64,000 nt of DNA from Rutpela maculata (Eukaryota; Arthropoda; Insecta; Coleoptera; Cerambycidae). The stretch is from the NCBI GenBank assembly GCA_936432065.2, contig OW386285.2, forward strand, positions 412,936,547-413,000,546, in the 5' to 3' direction. Position 1 is the stretch's first letter, and each line of letters begins with the position of its first letter. This document shows positions 23,572-34,100 of this stretch, piece after piece. A model generated the notes under the pieces. The model had not been told where the DNA came from, did no database searches, and saw only the letters and a program-made list of their open reading frames with translations. A program made the position numbers and the translations under genes.

Positions 23572-24817
23572 ATATGACATATGCGCATAAAATTCAATAT
23601 TGGCGGGAAGGCCAGAGAGTCGTTTCTGGTATAGGTATAGGTCTTCTGTGTCACTACATCAGACCACCCAAACCAAAGATTAGAGATCGTTTATAAGATC
23701 CATCCAAATATATCGATGATCTCTGAGAGAATTTGAACATTGCAATCATGTTATTAATTTTCTATAAATTCATAAGAGTATAAGATAATGCATGGTTGAT
23801 TATTGTCAGTGATTTGTATGTGGCGTCATCTGGGAATAATTTCTGTAATAGACTACGTGGTAAGCAAGCCAATTTTATGGTAATTCTTTTAGAACTTCTA
23901 GAAGACGACAATAATATTGGTTTGTCTACCAAGTACAATAATACAGCGAACTAATACTGGGTTAGAATTACAATTCGATAATAGTTAAAAATAAAATATA
24001 CTATTATCTAGTTTAATTTGACAGAATTCAACAAAATAATAGTCAGACGAAAAAAATAATAGTCTTATTCATCTATTTTTTGAGTTAATGTTTGTTTTGT
24101 TGTACGACAACTTTTTATTAATTAAAATAACAATCACCTCTTGTTTAAAAATACCATCAATATAATTTAGTTTAACAAAATTAACGATATTGTTAGTTAT
24201 TTTTTTTTTTTGAATTTACCCATACTATTTCTTTTAGTGTAGACTCAACATCAATATTATTAATCAAAATTAATCGAGAGACTGAAATTCATAATTTTAT
24301 GTGACTTTTTTGGGGGCAGTTCACTTTATAAAACTTGCCGACTTCATATAGTTGTTCTTACAGCCTACAAAAAGCTTACTGAGACGCCCTTATATAACGA
24401 TTAAGAAATTTGTATAAGTTCTGCATAATGTCCTTATATTTCAGTTTAAAGGCACTTTTGTAGTACGCAGAGCTGGGCAAATTACTTTGAAAAAGTAATT
24501 AATTACAAATTACAAATTACTAATGTTAAAAAGTAATTTGATTACCATGTAATTAAATTACTATTAAAAAAATGTAATTAAATTACTAATTATTTGGTAA
24601 TGGTAATTGAATAAATAAATTACTTTTATAATTACTTTAGAGCTTCTAAATTTGTTATATTGGAAATGGGAGATGTTTAGTAAATTATAAGATCATTTGT
24701 TGGTGTACAAATAATTATAAATATATACAAATACTGAATAACACAAATTTTTTAGTAATCAGTAAAGACAGTAATCGCAAAGGAATGAAAATCTATAACT
24801 AAAAGCAAATACAAAAG

Positions 24818-25263
24818 CCGCTGCCCAAGGAATCACTACTTTCACATACTGATTTTCTATCTAATTCTCTCACAACGAAAAAAATTTTGTATGTGGAAAT
24901 ACTTGTTTATGGAACTTTAGTAATGTAATATTTGAAATTGCATACCCCAAAAACCCATAAAACAATATGCCACATTAGTAGTGGGGGTGGAAGTGGTGGT
25001 AGTAGGGTGGTAGTGGGGGTGGATGAAGAAAAAAAATGAGGTCTTTAGTTCTTGTATACACACTAAATCACAATTTTATTTTTTCACTCCCTTTAATAAT
25101 GCGATGGGGGTGGTAATGGGGGTGGCTAATAGCTTCTCTTATATATACTAAATACCTATTTTATGGACTCTTACTTGCTTGATTTACCTATTTACCCTAA
25201 TTTATCCTCCAACCCTTCAACAGAATAAGATCAAAATATAATCTAATTCCAGATCTCGTTAAA
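24818..25263 (-). mobile_element. X3 (first part), inserted in hAT-A
   Basis: Minus-strand X copy beginning CCGCTGCCCAAGGAATCACT, with the G-rich GTGGGGGTGG block and the CCAGATCTCGTTAAAG block, where it is interrupted. It resumes at 26621-26845. Confidence 0.85.
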
Positions 25264-25565
25264 GGTGGCGGTGCCGTGCTTAAGAAAACGATTTCGTAAT
25301 TCGACAATTTCTTCTATATACCTGAACGACTTGAAAAAATTCTTTGATAGGCCTTTAGAGAAAACTTGATAGAATGATACCAGACTATTAAAATCAACAA
25401 AAACTTTTTTTTATTTTCGCACGAGAAAAAAAAATTTCCTTCTTTAGTTTTCAATAGCCTAGTACCATTCTATAAAGTTGTCTCTAAAAGCCCAACAAAC
25501 ATTTTGTTAATCGGTTCAGGGATGTAGAAGAAATTGTCGAATTATGTTCACCGCACCCGCCCACC
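25264..25565. mobile_element. 300-bp foldback inserted in X3
   Basis: Starts GGTGGCGGTGCCGTGC and ends with GTTCACCGCACCCGCCCACC. Arms share AATTCGACAATTTCTTCTA and AGAAGAAATTGTCGAATT. It is bordered by TTAA on both sides (25257-25263 region and 25566-25569), suggesting a TTAA target. Confidence 0.75.
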
Positions 25566-25675
25566 TTAAATTAAGGATGCAACGGATAGTGTTTTGGCCG
25601 GATACCGAATACCGGATATCCGGCGAACTTCTTGATCCGGCTTACATTGAAAGTTGGACTGAAAACAAGTTTTGA

Positions 25676-26475
25676 CAACCTCGACGACAAAAAATATTTA
25701 CTGGCAACTTTTCTAGACCTCAGATTTAAAACAAGTTTTTTCAATAAAAATCAGGCTGAATAATCCTGCCAAATTATTCTGCTGGAGGTTTTAAAAAATA
25801 GTTGTGATGATTCATGCTCAGGCAGTGATAGTGAAAGTGGTTCTTCTCCTTTCAGTAAACAACGTAAGAGAAACCCACAAGATAATGTTACTGCTGATAT
25901 TTACAACACTTTTTGGAAGAGTTTTGACGAAGTGGGTGAAGAAAATGGTACCGTTAAGCACAAGATTTTGTAGAGTGAGAGGGAAATATGCGTTTATTTT
26001 CGGATTATAATAAATATTTAAAAAGTCATAAATGATATAATCTTTAAAATAGTTTCAGATACTTCCCATTGCTCTAAGGAATACAACCATATACAGTTTT
26101 TATCATAAATTTTGTATATAGTATAATGCCATGCTCTAATAATGGAATTACTATTACTATTTTCATTGACATATTCAAATACAACAGATATTTATAATAA
26201 AAAAAAATATATAGTTGTATGCACTAGAACAATAGCAAGAATCTAAAATAGGTTTTAAGATTATACTGTTTGGTTTTTTAAATATTTATAATAAATCTAA
26301 AATAAACGCATATTTCCCTCTCATTTTGCAAAATCCCATCCTTAATGAGAACGTTTCGGAGAAAACTTCAATGGCCAAGGAGATTGACTATTATTTGAAA
26401 GGAGCACGGATTCAAAGCAATAGTGACCCTTACACATGGTGGTATACTAACTCCAATCAGTATAATAAAACTCGA
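25676..26475 (+). pseudogene. hAT transposase remnants (two fragments)
   Basis: A first fragment around 25676-25770 reads DDKKYLLATFLDLRFKTSFF, matching the conserved LDxRFK region of hAT transposases. A second frame at 25800-25960 gives an acidic/serine linker. The last fragment, 26326-26475, reads AKEIDYYLKGARIQS followed by DPYTWWYTNSNQY, the C-terminal dimerisation motif (E-x-Y-L...DP-x-x-W-W) of the superfamily. Stops, frameshifts and the MITE at 25973-26322 break the frame, and the N-terminal BED finger and catalytic region are absent. Not functional. Confidence 0.85.
25973..26322. mobile_element. 350-bp MITE inside hAT-B
   Basis: Ends GAGTGAGAGGGAAATATGCG and CGCATATTTCCCTCTC. The flanking 8-mers are ATTTTGTA (25965-25972) and ATTTTGCA (26323-26330), a target duplication with one mismatch. 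It is the innermost level of the nest. Confidence 0.85.
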
Positions 26476-26620
26476 TTCATATTTTATACCAATTTTTATT
26501 TCTTAACTATCCGGTTTTGGCCGGATATCAGGTCACTATCCGGTGCCCAACCGAATAGTAATAAAGTGGTAGGATAGGCCGGACACCGGATAGTAACCGG
26601 ATATCGGTTGCACCTCTACC

Positions 26621-26845
26621 TTAAATACATGCGTGTACCAAATTTCAAGTCAATATCTTAAACGGTTCCAGAGTAATCGTGCTCACAAAAAAGTTACAGA
26701 TAGACAAACAGACCGACAGACAGACATTTTCTTTTGCTCAAACTGAAAATCTCGACGTTTCATGACATTTTAAGCATTTTTGAACAATAAAAAATTTTAA
26801 TTGTTTTTTTTTTGCGTTACTATACTTCCACTGGATGTGGAAGTA
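26621..26845 (-). mobile_element. X3 (second part)
   Basis: Resumes the X repeat at TACATGCGTGTACCAAATTT, continues through the ACAGACCGACAGACAGAC microsatellite, and ends in the hairpin TACTTCCACTGGATGTGGAA. Confidence 0.85.
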
Positions 26846-28756
26846 AAATGACACAAACTATGAAATATGAATAATATTATTTGTTTATGTTTCCTTTTAA
26901 TAGGAATGTAAAGTAAGATAAATACTCTAAAATAATTTAATTACGGTAAAACAATTAAACTCTACAGTATTCAAATTATTCTAGAGATTTGAAATGATTG
27001 AGAAGTAATTTAAATTACTTGAAGTAATTTAAATTACTTGAAGTAATTTAAATTACTTGAAATAATTTAAATTACATGAAGTAATTTCTATCAGTAATTA
27101 ATTACTCTGCAGAGGTATTTTCAGAGTATCGCTTGAGGAATTAATACTTTTTAAGTACAATTACTGCTTTGAAAAATGTAATTCAATTACAATTACTTTT
27201 TTTAAAAAAGTAGTTAAATTAGTAATTTAATTACTTTAGTAATTAATTACTCCCAGCTCTGGTAGTACGTAAGAGCAATACTTTCACAACAGCCTTATTG
27301 ATATTTTAATAGAGAAAAAATGTTTTTTTTTCGGCCGACCAGAAAGTACAGCCTTTCTGGAGAAATTATCCGCCAGAAATTAACGTTTTCCCGGGCTAGA
27401 CCAGAAAGTGACATTATACTCCAGTTGGTAAAGTAAAAAATTACACCAGAAGCTCGCAAAAAATGAGATTTTCCTTCAGTAACTGTTAGTGGAAGGGTTA
27501 TACATCATAAAACCATAAAAATCCGCTCTGGGGGTGTGCCGCAACCCCCCTAAAAACCACCCCTTCGGTAGAAAAACCTTATTTTACTGATAACTCGTTA
27601 ACCGTTGAAGATATAAAAAAAATGTTTATCATAAAAAAGAAAGCTTGACTAATTTCCTAAAAAAGTCTTATTGTAATTTTGTTGTATATAGAAAATCGAT
27701 ATTGAAAAAAACTCCAAAATTTGTATTTTTAATGGGCGCGAATTTGCGTTTATTTGAAATTTATTGCGCGCGGCCTATAGAAAAAATTGAATTGCTCGAA
27801 AACCAAGCAAGCTAGGAAGATAAATCAAAATGGGTTTTAAAGGGGATATAAAATACTCTCTTGTGTCGCCATTTTTGATGGCTATTGATATTTATTAGTA
27901 TATAAAAATAACAATATAATATACCTAGTTATCTCTTAATTTTTTGAGTCTCTAACTATTCACAGGCCCATAAAAAATAACTGACTTTAATATAAGTTAT
28001 AAATGCATTATCTTTTAGTTCAAGGTAGTACTTCAATGCAAAAAAGTTAGGAATAAAAATATTCACATTTACAAATTTACCAGCATGTTGAAGTTAGCCA
28101 AATTTTTGCCAATTTTTCATTTTCTATTTTAGTGGAGCAAAAAACAGGGAAAAAGTCGCTTCCTTCTCGAGTTTTTTTTTTTAAATCTTAGAACAAACTG
28201 AGATATATACCATTTCGTTAAGTAGGTCGATGTTCATTAGAAATCACGAAATACGACATTTTTTAGTGGTCACGGACATTGTTATTTTTAAAAAGGTGAG
28301 AATTTTTTTTTTTTTTTTAATCATGTTTTTTTGAACATCTAATACTATAACTCAAAAACGAACGGAGCTATCCACATGTACTTTTTTTGTTATAAAACAC
28401 ACACTTAAGCACTTCTATCTGTGTATAGTATTGTTAATTAAAACATTTTTAAGTTTGTTAAAAACTCAGATAACCTTGAAAGTTCAGAAAATACGCAGTC
28501 AAATTTTCTCTAAGCTACAAACTTTTTGTTTCTGGAAATTTTGTATAACATGCTGCAGAAAATAAAGCCAAAAGACCAAAAAAGTTTTTGATAGCATAAT
28601 TTTTATTGTCTTTTATAGTTTAGGTACAGTGATTTTTTTAGAGCGCGCGAATTGCAGAAATTGAGTATTAATACGCCCGCGTCCACTAAAACTAACTAAT
28701 CTCAGGGCGGTGTACTATCAACATTATTCGTTTTCGTCGAAGGTCAAATTACAAAA

Positions 28757-29430
28757 CCGCTGCCCAAGGAATCACTACTTCCACATCCAAATCTTCTATC
28801 CAAGTCTCTCAGAACGAAAAAAATTTGAATGTGGAAATAATTTTTTATGGAACTAATAATATAATATTTGAAGTCGTCTACCCCAAAAACCTATAATACG
28901 ATATGCCACATCGGTAGTGGGGCTGAAGGTGGTGGAAGGGGGGTGGTAGTAGTGGTGGATAAAGTAAAAAAAAATTTGAGGCCTTTGGTTCTTGTACACA
29001 CACTAAATGACAATTTTATTTTTTTCGCCCCCTTGAATAATGGGGCGGGAGTTGGTAATGGAAGTGGTTAATGCCAAAGAAAATTTTGAGAGCTAAGCTT
29101 CTCTTATATATACTAAATACCAGTTTTATGGACTCTTACTTGCTTGATTTGTCTATTTACCTCCATTTACCCCGAACCTTTTAACGGAATAATCTAGTTC
29201 CAGATATCGTTAAAATACATGGTATGTGTACCAAATTTCAAGTCAATATCTTAAACGGTTCCAGAGTAATCGGGCGCACAAAAAAAGTTACAGACAGACC
29301 GACAGACAGAATTTTTTTTGTCCAAACTTAAAATCTATGACGTTTCATGACATTCTAAGCCTATTTGGACAATACAAATTTTCAAAAATATTTTTGTCCA
29401 GGCTATATTTCCACTGGATGTGGAAGTAAA
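28757..29430 (-). mobile_element. X4: full-length X repeat at the palindrome centre
   Basis: From CCGCTGCCCAAGGAATCACT to the terminal hairpin TTCCACTGGATGTGGAAGTAA. All landmark blocks are present. The junction on its right with Z2 is the same as the junction of X1 with Z1. Confidence 0.88.
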
Positions 29431-29743
29431 ATGTGTAACGATGTTCTTTCTCTTATTACCACTTGTATTATATTGTAGAATGTATGGTCATTGTGCGAAT
29501 TGTGCGTGGATTATCTGCTTAAAAAATATTTAAGATAAAAAAGCAATCTAAGTTTCATTGTGAAATGGAGTGAATTTTATGTGGCGTAGTAATAGAGGAA
29601 AACGACAAACTTGTGCACAAGCTATGGAAACGGGGTTTATAGAGACTATAATTAGGGCTGCGGAAATTAAAAAAGACTCAATTTAGGATATTTTTTTCTT
29701 TTTTGTTACCTAATTTAGGCGAAAATAACACGTTTACTCAATT

Positions 29744-29948
29744 CACAGGTCTACAAAAAAAACAAATTTAAATGTTTTTACCGCGTAGATTTGGAGTAAA
29801 TCCCGGTTTTTATCGTCAAAATACGATTTTTTGACAATTTTTGACGTTTGCTCGAAATCTAAGTGGAAAATTCGGATTCAGCACACAAAAATACTTAAGG
29901 CATGACAGGTTTAGTCCTTGGAGCAGACATTTTTTTTGTCGACCTGTG
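29744..29948. mobile_element. 205-bp MITE inserted in Z2
   Basis: Ends CACAGGTCTACAAAAAAAAC and TTTTTTTTGTCGACCTGTG. Z1 lacks it: at the equivalent place (about 13357-13362) Z1 reads straight through. That proves a separate insertion after Z1 and Z2 diverged. A truncated relative is at 52211-52337. Confidence 0.85.
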
Positions 29949-31329
29949 TTATTGTGTGGATCTAGGGTAAAAATGCAATGCATGGGAGTTTCGGATAGGG
30001 ACTCTGACACAGGAAATGTCGGATACAAATATTAAGATTGCCACATGCTTTAAAAAACTGTCTTTTTTATTTAGCTCCAATAATAACGCAAAAAAAGGAA
30101 AACTCGATAGTTTACTTTCTATCAAAACACTCCAAAATTATTACTTTTCCTAAACTTCCGTTTATGGGATTTTATTAGCCCCCTAGTTGCGCAACATTTT
30201 TCCCATTTTACTACAATATTATTTTTCACCGTTTCCGAGATCCCAATGCAATGCATTATCCATTTAAGATTTTTAATTCCTTTTTGCCTTCAACCTTAGT
30301 CCTTAATGTGCCACTGGAAAAAATAAGTTATCCTTTAGATCCTAAAACGTGATAAAACAGTCCTAAACATAAAAAAGTAATAATGAAAAGTTCCGTTACA
30401 CACAATACATAATCATTATTATTCTTAAGTACGGCGCGCGTACGCTTCGACAATTCCTCCATACTAAAAAATTCGTAACTAGCAAACTATTGCTAATAAT
30501 GAAAACGTTTTTTTTTAAACTTTTTTAATCTATTGACTTCATTTTCTTCACAGCATGTTACACAAAATTTTCAAAAACAAAAAAGTTCCTCACTTAGTGT
30601 AATTTTGATGGCGTATTCTCTAAACTTTCAGGGTTATCTACGTTTTTGGCATGTTCACATTTTTTTTATTAGCAATCCTATGAATAGTGAGAAGCGCTTA
30701 AGTGTGTGTTTTATAACAAAAAAAAGTTCACATCGATAATTCATTTTTGAGATATAGCAATGGATGTACAAAAAAACATGATTTAAAAAAAAATTAAATT
30801 TTACACTTTTTTTTAAATAAGAATATCTGTGACTACTAAAAAAATGTCGTATTTTGTGTATTTATGTGTAAAATGATGTTGTTGGTAATACCCACTGTGT
30901 CTGATCTTGTTCTAAGCTCATAAAAAAAACCGACACAATTTTACCTCTTTTTCGCTACTCTATTTTGATTTTGCCAATATAACCATTTTCGTCCAAAGTT
31001 TGGCCGTTTTTCCTGTCTTTTCAATTTCCTCCATTTTATTTTTAGGAAGCAATAGAGGTCCCGCAACCCCCCCAACGGATTTTTGTGGTTTTGTGATGTA
31101 TAACCATTCCACTAACAGTTACTGAAGGAAAATCTCAGATAACATTTTTTGTGATGGAAATTTTTATAGTTATTGGAGCAAAAGCTTTTCCGATCCCTAT
31201 TATTCTCGTTGCCATGGAACCGAATTTGTGTTAATTGTTGAGAAAATTTTTAGCTCAAATAGCAGTCCTATTAAACTCGTACATTTCTAATCACGTGTGC
31301 TGAAACAACCAATCACAACAGAATTACAC

Positions 31330-31356
31330 TGAAAAGATCCCTTAGGGATCTTTTCA
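31330..31356. repeat. Perfect 13-bp-arm palindrome
   Basis: TGAAAAGATCCCT and its complement separated by a single T. Might form a cruciform; it has terminator-like shape, but such a role has no support in a eukaryote. Confidence 0.7.
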
Positions 31357-31597
31357 CTTATGTCATCTAGTTTGACAGTTCAATACTTTAAAATTTATTT
31401 TTTGACAATGTCGATTTGGAATTGCAAATAATGATTTAATGAATATAATAATAGAGGAAAACACCAAATAATACATAATACATAGTCTACATTTAATTTT
31501 AGAAATTGCTCTTTTAATAATTGTGTTTTTAATAAATAGTTTTGAACAAATACATAAAATAAATTGCAAAAAATTTTTTATGCGAATACCCCTCGAA

Positions 31598-31737
31598 CGT
31601 TGATAAATAGCTCATAATTTTATCACAACTTCCTCAAGCACGTTGCTTTTAGGTAATATCCCTCCGCCTACGGCGTCGGGATATTACCAAGCAAGTGCTT
31701 TCGGAAACTGTGATAAAATTATTTCGTATTATCAACG
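31598..31737. repeat. Palindromic element with GC-rich tip
   Basis: Arms run from CGTTGATAA to TTATCAACG and share ATAATTTTATCACA and GGTAATATCCC. The tip is TCCGCCTACGGCGTC, itself a small hairpin. It resembles the 39016-39143 element in plan (GGTAAT arm, CCC-hairpin-GGG tip). Confidence 0.75.
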
Positions 31738-31756
31738 TCCTTGGGATATTATAGCT

Positions 31757-32523
31757 GACAAGTGTCAAATAGATAAATACACTTGACTTTTACGAGTTCT
31801 CAAAAGTCAATTCACAAGTTCCCCAAGCTTCCAGGACTCACCTGCTTGCGTCGACCTGCAAAACATCTCTTTACGGTCTTGTAACGTAAATTACTGTTTC
31901 TTTTTGCTCATCAACGAGTAAACTTATAATGCGATAATGTTCAGTAGACCATTATTTTCACATGCGAAATTTTTGTTCATAATTATAATGGATATAACTT
32001 TAAAAAAACAACGCGTTTCTTATTCAGTAAGACGTTGGAAAATAGATAACCTTAACAAACAAAAAATCGACGCAATCGACAAGTTGTTTGTCTAAAATCA
32101 ATTTTATTATTTTAAATTGGTGTTTTGTTACATCAAGATGTGTTCCCAATACTTCTCATATGCGTAAAAATATGTAACAGCCCCATAAATACATCGTTAA
32201 TACAATATGGCAACCGCGGTGAACTTCTAAATTAACAAATATATGGAGTTTTACCTACAAAGCAATTTTATCGCAACAATAATAACTACCTGCTATATTG
32301 CAATTTTGTTTCCAATGTCAATGCCAGTGTTGCATAAACAATAATTTTCAGATTGTTTTGTAATAGTAATTTTATTTCGAATAATTTGTGACATCTTGAA
32401 GATTTCGTATGAGAATAAAAAAAACTTGTACCATTTTTTGGTAGCTTGAGATTCTTCGACAGTAGAAGGAAATATTTTATTTATTAAGACATTGCGATAA
32501 GCGTGGTTTTATATTTTCATTTT
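31757..32523. other. Gene-free stretch with one tiny ORF
   Basis: A 35-codon ATG frame at about 31989-32096 reads MDITLKKQRVSYSVRRWKID and is basic. I know of no homologue and would not call it. No other feature seen. Confidence 0.25.
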
Positions 32524-32524
32524 T

Positions 32525-33186
32525 ATTACTTCCACATCCAGTGGAAGTATAGTAACGACAAAAAAATTTTTAAAAATTTTTATTGTTCAAATCGGCTTAG
32601 AATGTCATGAAACGTCGAGATTTCAAGTTTAAGCGAAAAAAAATTTCTGTCTGTCTGTCGGTCTGTAACTTTTTTTGTGCGCACGTTTACTCTGGAACCG
32701 TTTAAGATATTGACTTGAAATTTTGTACGCATATGTACTTTAACGAGATCTGGAACTAGATTATATTTTCATCTTGTTCCGTCGAAGGGTTGGGGGGTAA
32801 ATACGTAAATCAAGCAGGTAAGTCCATAAAACTGGTATTTAGTATATACAAGAGAAGCTAAGGTCTCAACATTTTTTTTGGCAGTAGCCACCCCCATTAC
32901 CACCCCATTGTTAAAGGGGATGAAAAAATTGTGATTTAGTTTACGTACAAGAACCAGAAACCTCAAAATATTTTTTTACTTCATCCATCCCCACTACCAA
33001 CCACTATTACCACCCCCACCCCACTACCGATGTGGGGTATCGTTTTATGGGTTTTTGGGGTAGAGAATTTCAAACATTATATTATTTAATTTCCGTAAAT
33101 AATTATTTCCACATACACAATTTTTTCGTTGTGAGTGACTTGGATAGAAAATCTGGATGTGGAAGTAGTGATTCCTTGGGCAGCGG
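32525..33186 (+). mobile_element. X5: full-length X repeat
   Basis: From ATTACTTCCACATCCAGTGG to GATTCCTTGGGCAGCGG, 662 bp, with an intact terminal hairpin (TACTTCCAC, 5-base loop, GTGGAAGTA). This is among the best-preserved copies in the window. Confidence 0.9.
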
Positions 33187-33520
33187 TTTTTAACATTGAA
33201 ATATAACAAATGTTTTGTTGTCCTTGTCACAAAATGAGGTATCTTCTAGATGGGGCTAGAGATACTGCTATATTTTTTTTGAGATCGATAGTGACTTCTC
33301 GTATCGGGGAGATCTCTTGATAATCACAAACGTTTTTTTTATGGCATTTGGAATTCAGAAAATAATATATTTTTATTTTTATAGTGATGTCACTGATTCA
33401 CTTTATTAGTATTCTAGCGTGATCAGAATACAGTGTGTTCCACTTTTCATGGAGCCACCCTCATATCTCGCTCATCTGATATCCGAATATTTTGAAAGGA
33501 TGAGGGTCTTTAACAAGAAA

Positions 33521-33668
33521 AATTGCCCTGAAAATCAATCAAGAGAAATCGACGATTTCTCGTTATTTTTCGTCTTTCTCGTCATGTTTTAACTATGAGC
33601 ACAATGTTGATACACTTTTATTAATCAGTAACAAAGTGTTGCATGACTGATTGATTTTCAGGGCAATT
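33521..33668. repeat. Short foldback, interrupted at its right end by X6
   Basis: AATTGCCCTGAAAATCAATC at 33521 and its inverse at 33648-33668 form perfect arms of about 20 bases. X6 begins within two bases of the right arm. Confidence 0.7.
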
Positions 33669-34100
33669 ACTTACCACACCCAGTGGAAGTATAGTAACGA
33701 CTAAAAAAAATTTTAAACTTTTATTGTTTCAATAGGCTTAGAAAGTCATGAAACGTCGAGATTTTAAGCTTGAGCAAAAAAATCTGTCTGTCTGTCTATA
33801 ACTTTTTTGTGCACACGATTACTCTGGAACTGTTTAAGACATTGACTTAAAATTTGGTATGTATTTTAACGAGATCTGGAACTAAATTTTATTTTCATCT
33901 TATTCCGTTGAAGAGTTGGGGGTAAATTGGGGTATATGGGGTAAATAGGTAAATCAAGCAAGTAAGCAAGTAAGAGTCCATAAAATTGGTATTTAGTATA
34001 TACAAGAGAAGCTAATGTCTCAAAATATTTTTTTTACTTCATCCATCCCCACTACGACCCCCCTATCACTACCCCCACTTCACTACCAATGTGGGATATC
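33667..34100 (+). mobile_element. X6: 3'-truncated X repeat
   Basis: Starts ACTTACCACACCCAGTGGAAG and carries the microsatellite and C-rich blocks. It loses homology after CAATGTGGGATATCGGGG. Confidence 0.8.

Larger units (their letters stand above)
23115..23662. repeat. Concentric inverted-repeat shells inside W1
   Basis: The outer shell pairs CAGAAGACCTATACCAGAA (about 23137) with TTTCTGGTATAGGTATAGG (about 23623). Within it sit two complete palindromic elements side by side: 23176-23341 and 23379-23571. Confidence 0.7.
22846..24241. mobile_element. W1: foldback element, ACACTCAAAGAAA termini
   Basis: The left end ACACTCAAAGAAAATGATAG is mirrored by CATACTATTTCTTTTAGTGTA. The right 370 bases (23870-24241) recur inverted at 53292-53660. 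The segment 23755-23870 (TTTCTATAAATTCATAAG to CTACGTGGTAAGCA) recurs at 58036-58150 inside an otherwise unrelated AACGTT-rich element. The loop is filled by nested palindromes. Non-coding. Confidence 0.7.
25572..26618 (+). mobile_element. hAT-B: decayed hAT transposon with perfect TSD CCTTAAAT
   Basis: Ends TAAGGATGCAACGGATA and ATATCGGTTGCACCTCTA; the 8-base duplication CCTTAAAT is at 25564-25571 and 26619-26626. Subterminal CCGGATAC/CCGGATATCC repeats occur at both ends. It carries transposase remnants (25676-26475) interrupted by a 350-bp MITE. Confidence 0.92.
24468..27261. mobile_element. hAT-A: hAT-like element with perfect TSD, host of nested insertions
   Basis: Ends are CAGAGCTGGGCAAATTAC and GTAATTAATTACTCCCAGCTCTG, flanked by the exact 8-base duplication GTAGTACG (24460-24467 and 27262-27269). 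Both subterminal zones are dense in GTAATT/AATTAC repeats. After removing X3 and its insertions (24818-26845) the element itself is about 0.77 kb, so it is a MITE. Confidence 0.93.
27455..31170. mobile_element. 3.7-kb Z palindrome (arms Z' and Z2)
   Basis: The left arm (27455-28640) and right arm (29431-31170) are inverted relatives. The outer ends share TTTTCCTTCAGTAACTGTTAG (27472) and CTAACAGTTACTGAAGGAAA (31112), then CCGCAACCCCCC on both sides. The inner parts share CACGAAATACGACATTTTTT and its inverse at 30838. The arms have diverged substantially, more than Z1 has from Z2. An X copy sits at the centre. No ORF of substance. Confidence 0.75.

Noticed and set aside
31330..31356. Rho-independent-type terminator hairpin
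   Set aside because: Shape only; bacterial terminators are not expected in nuclear insect DNA and no transcription unit ends here.
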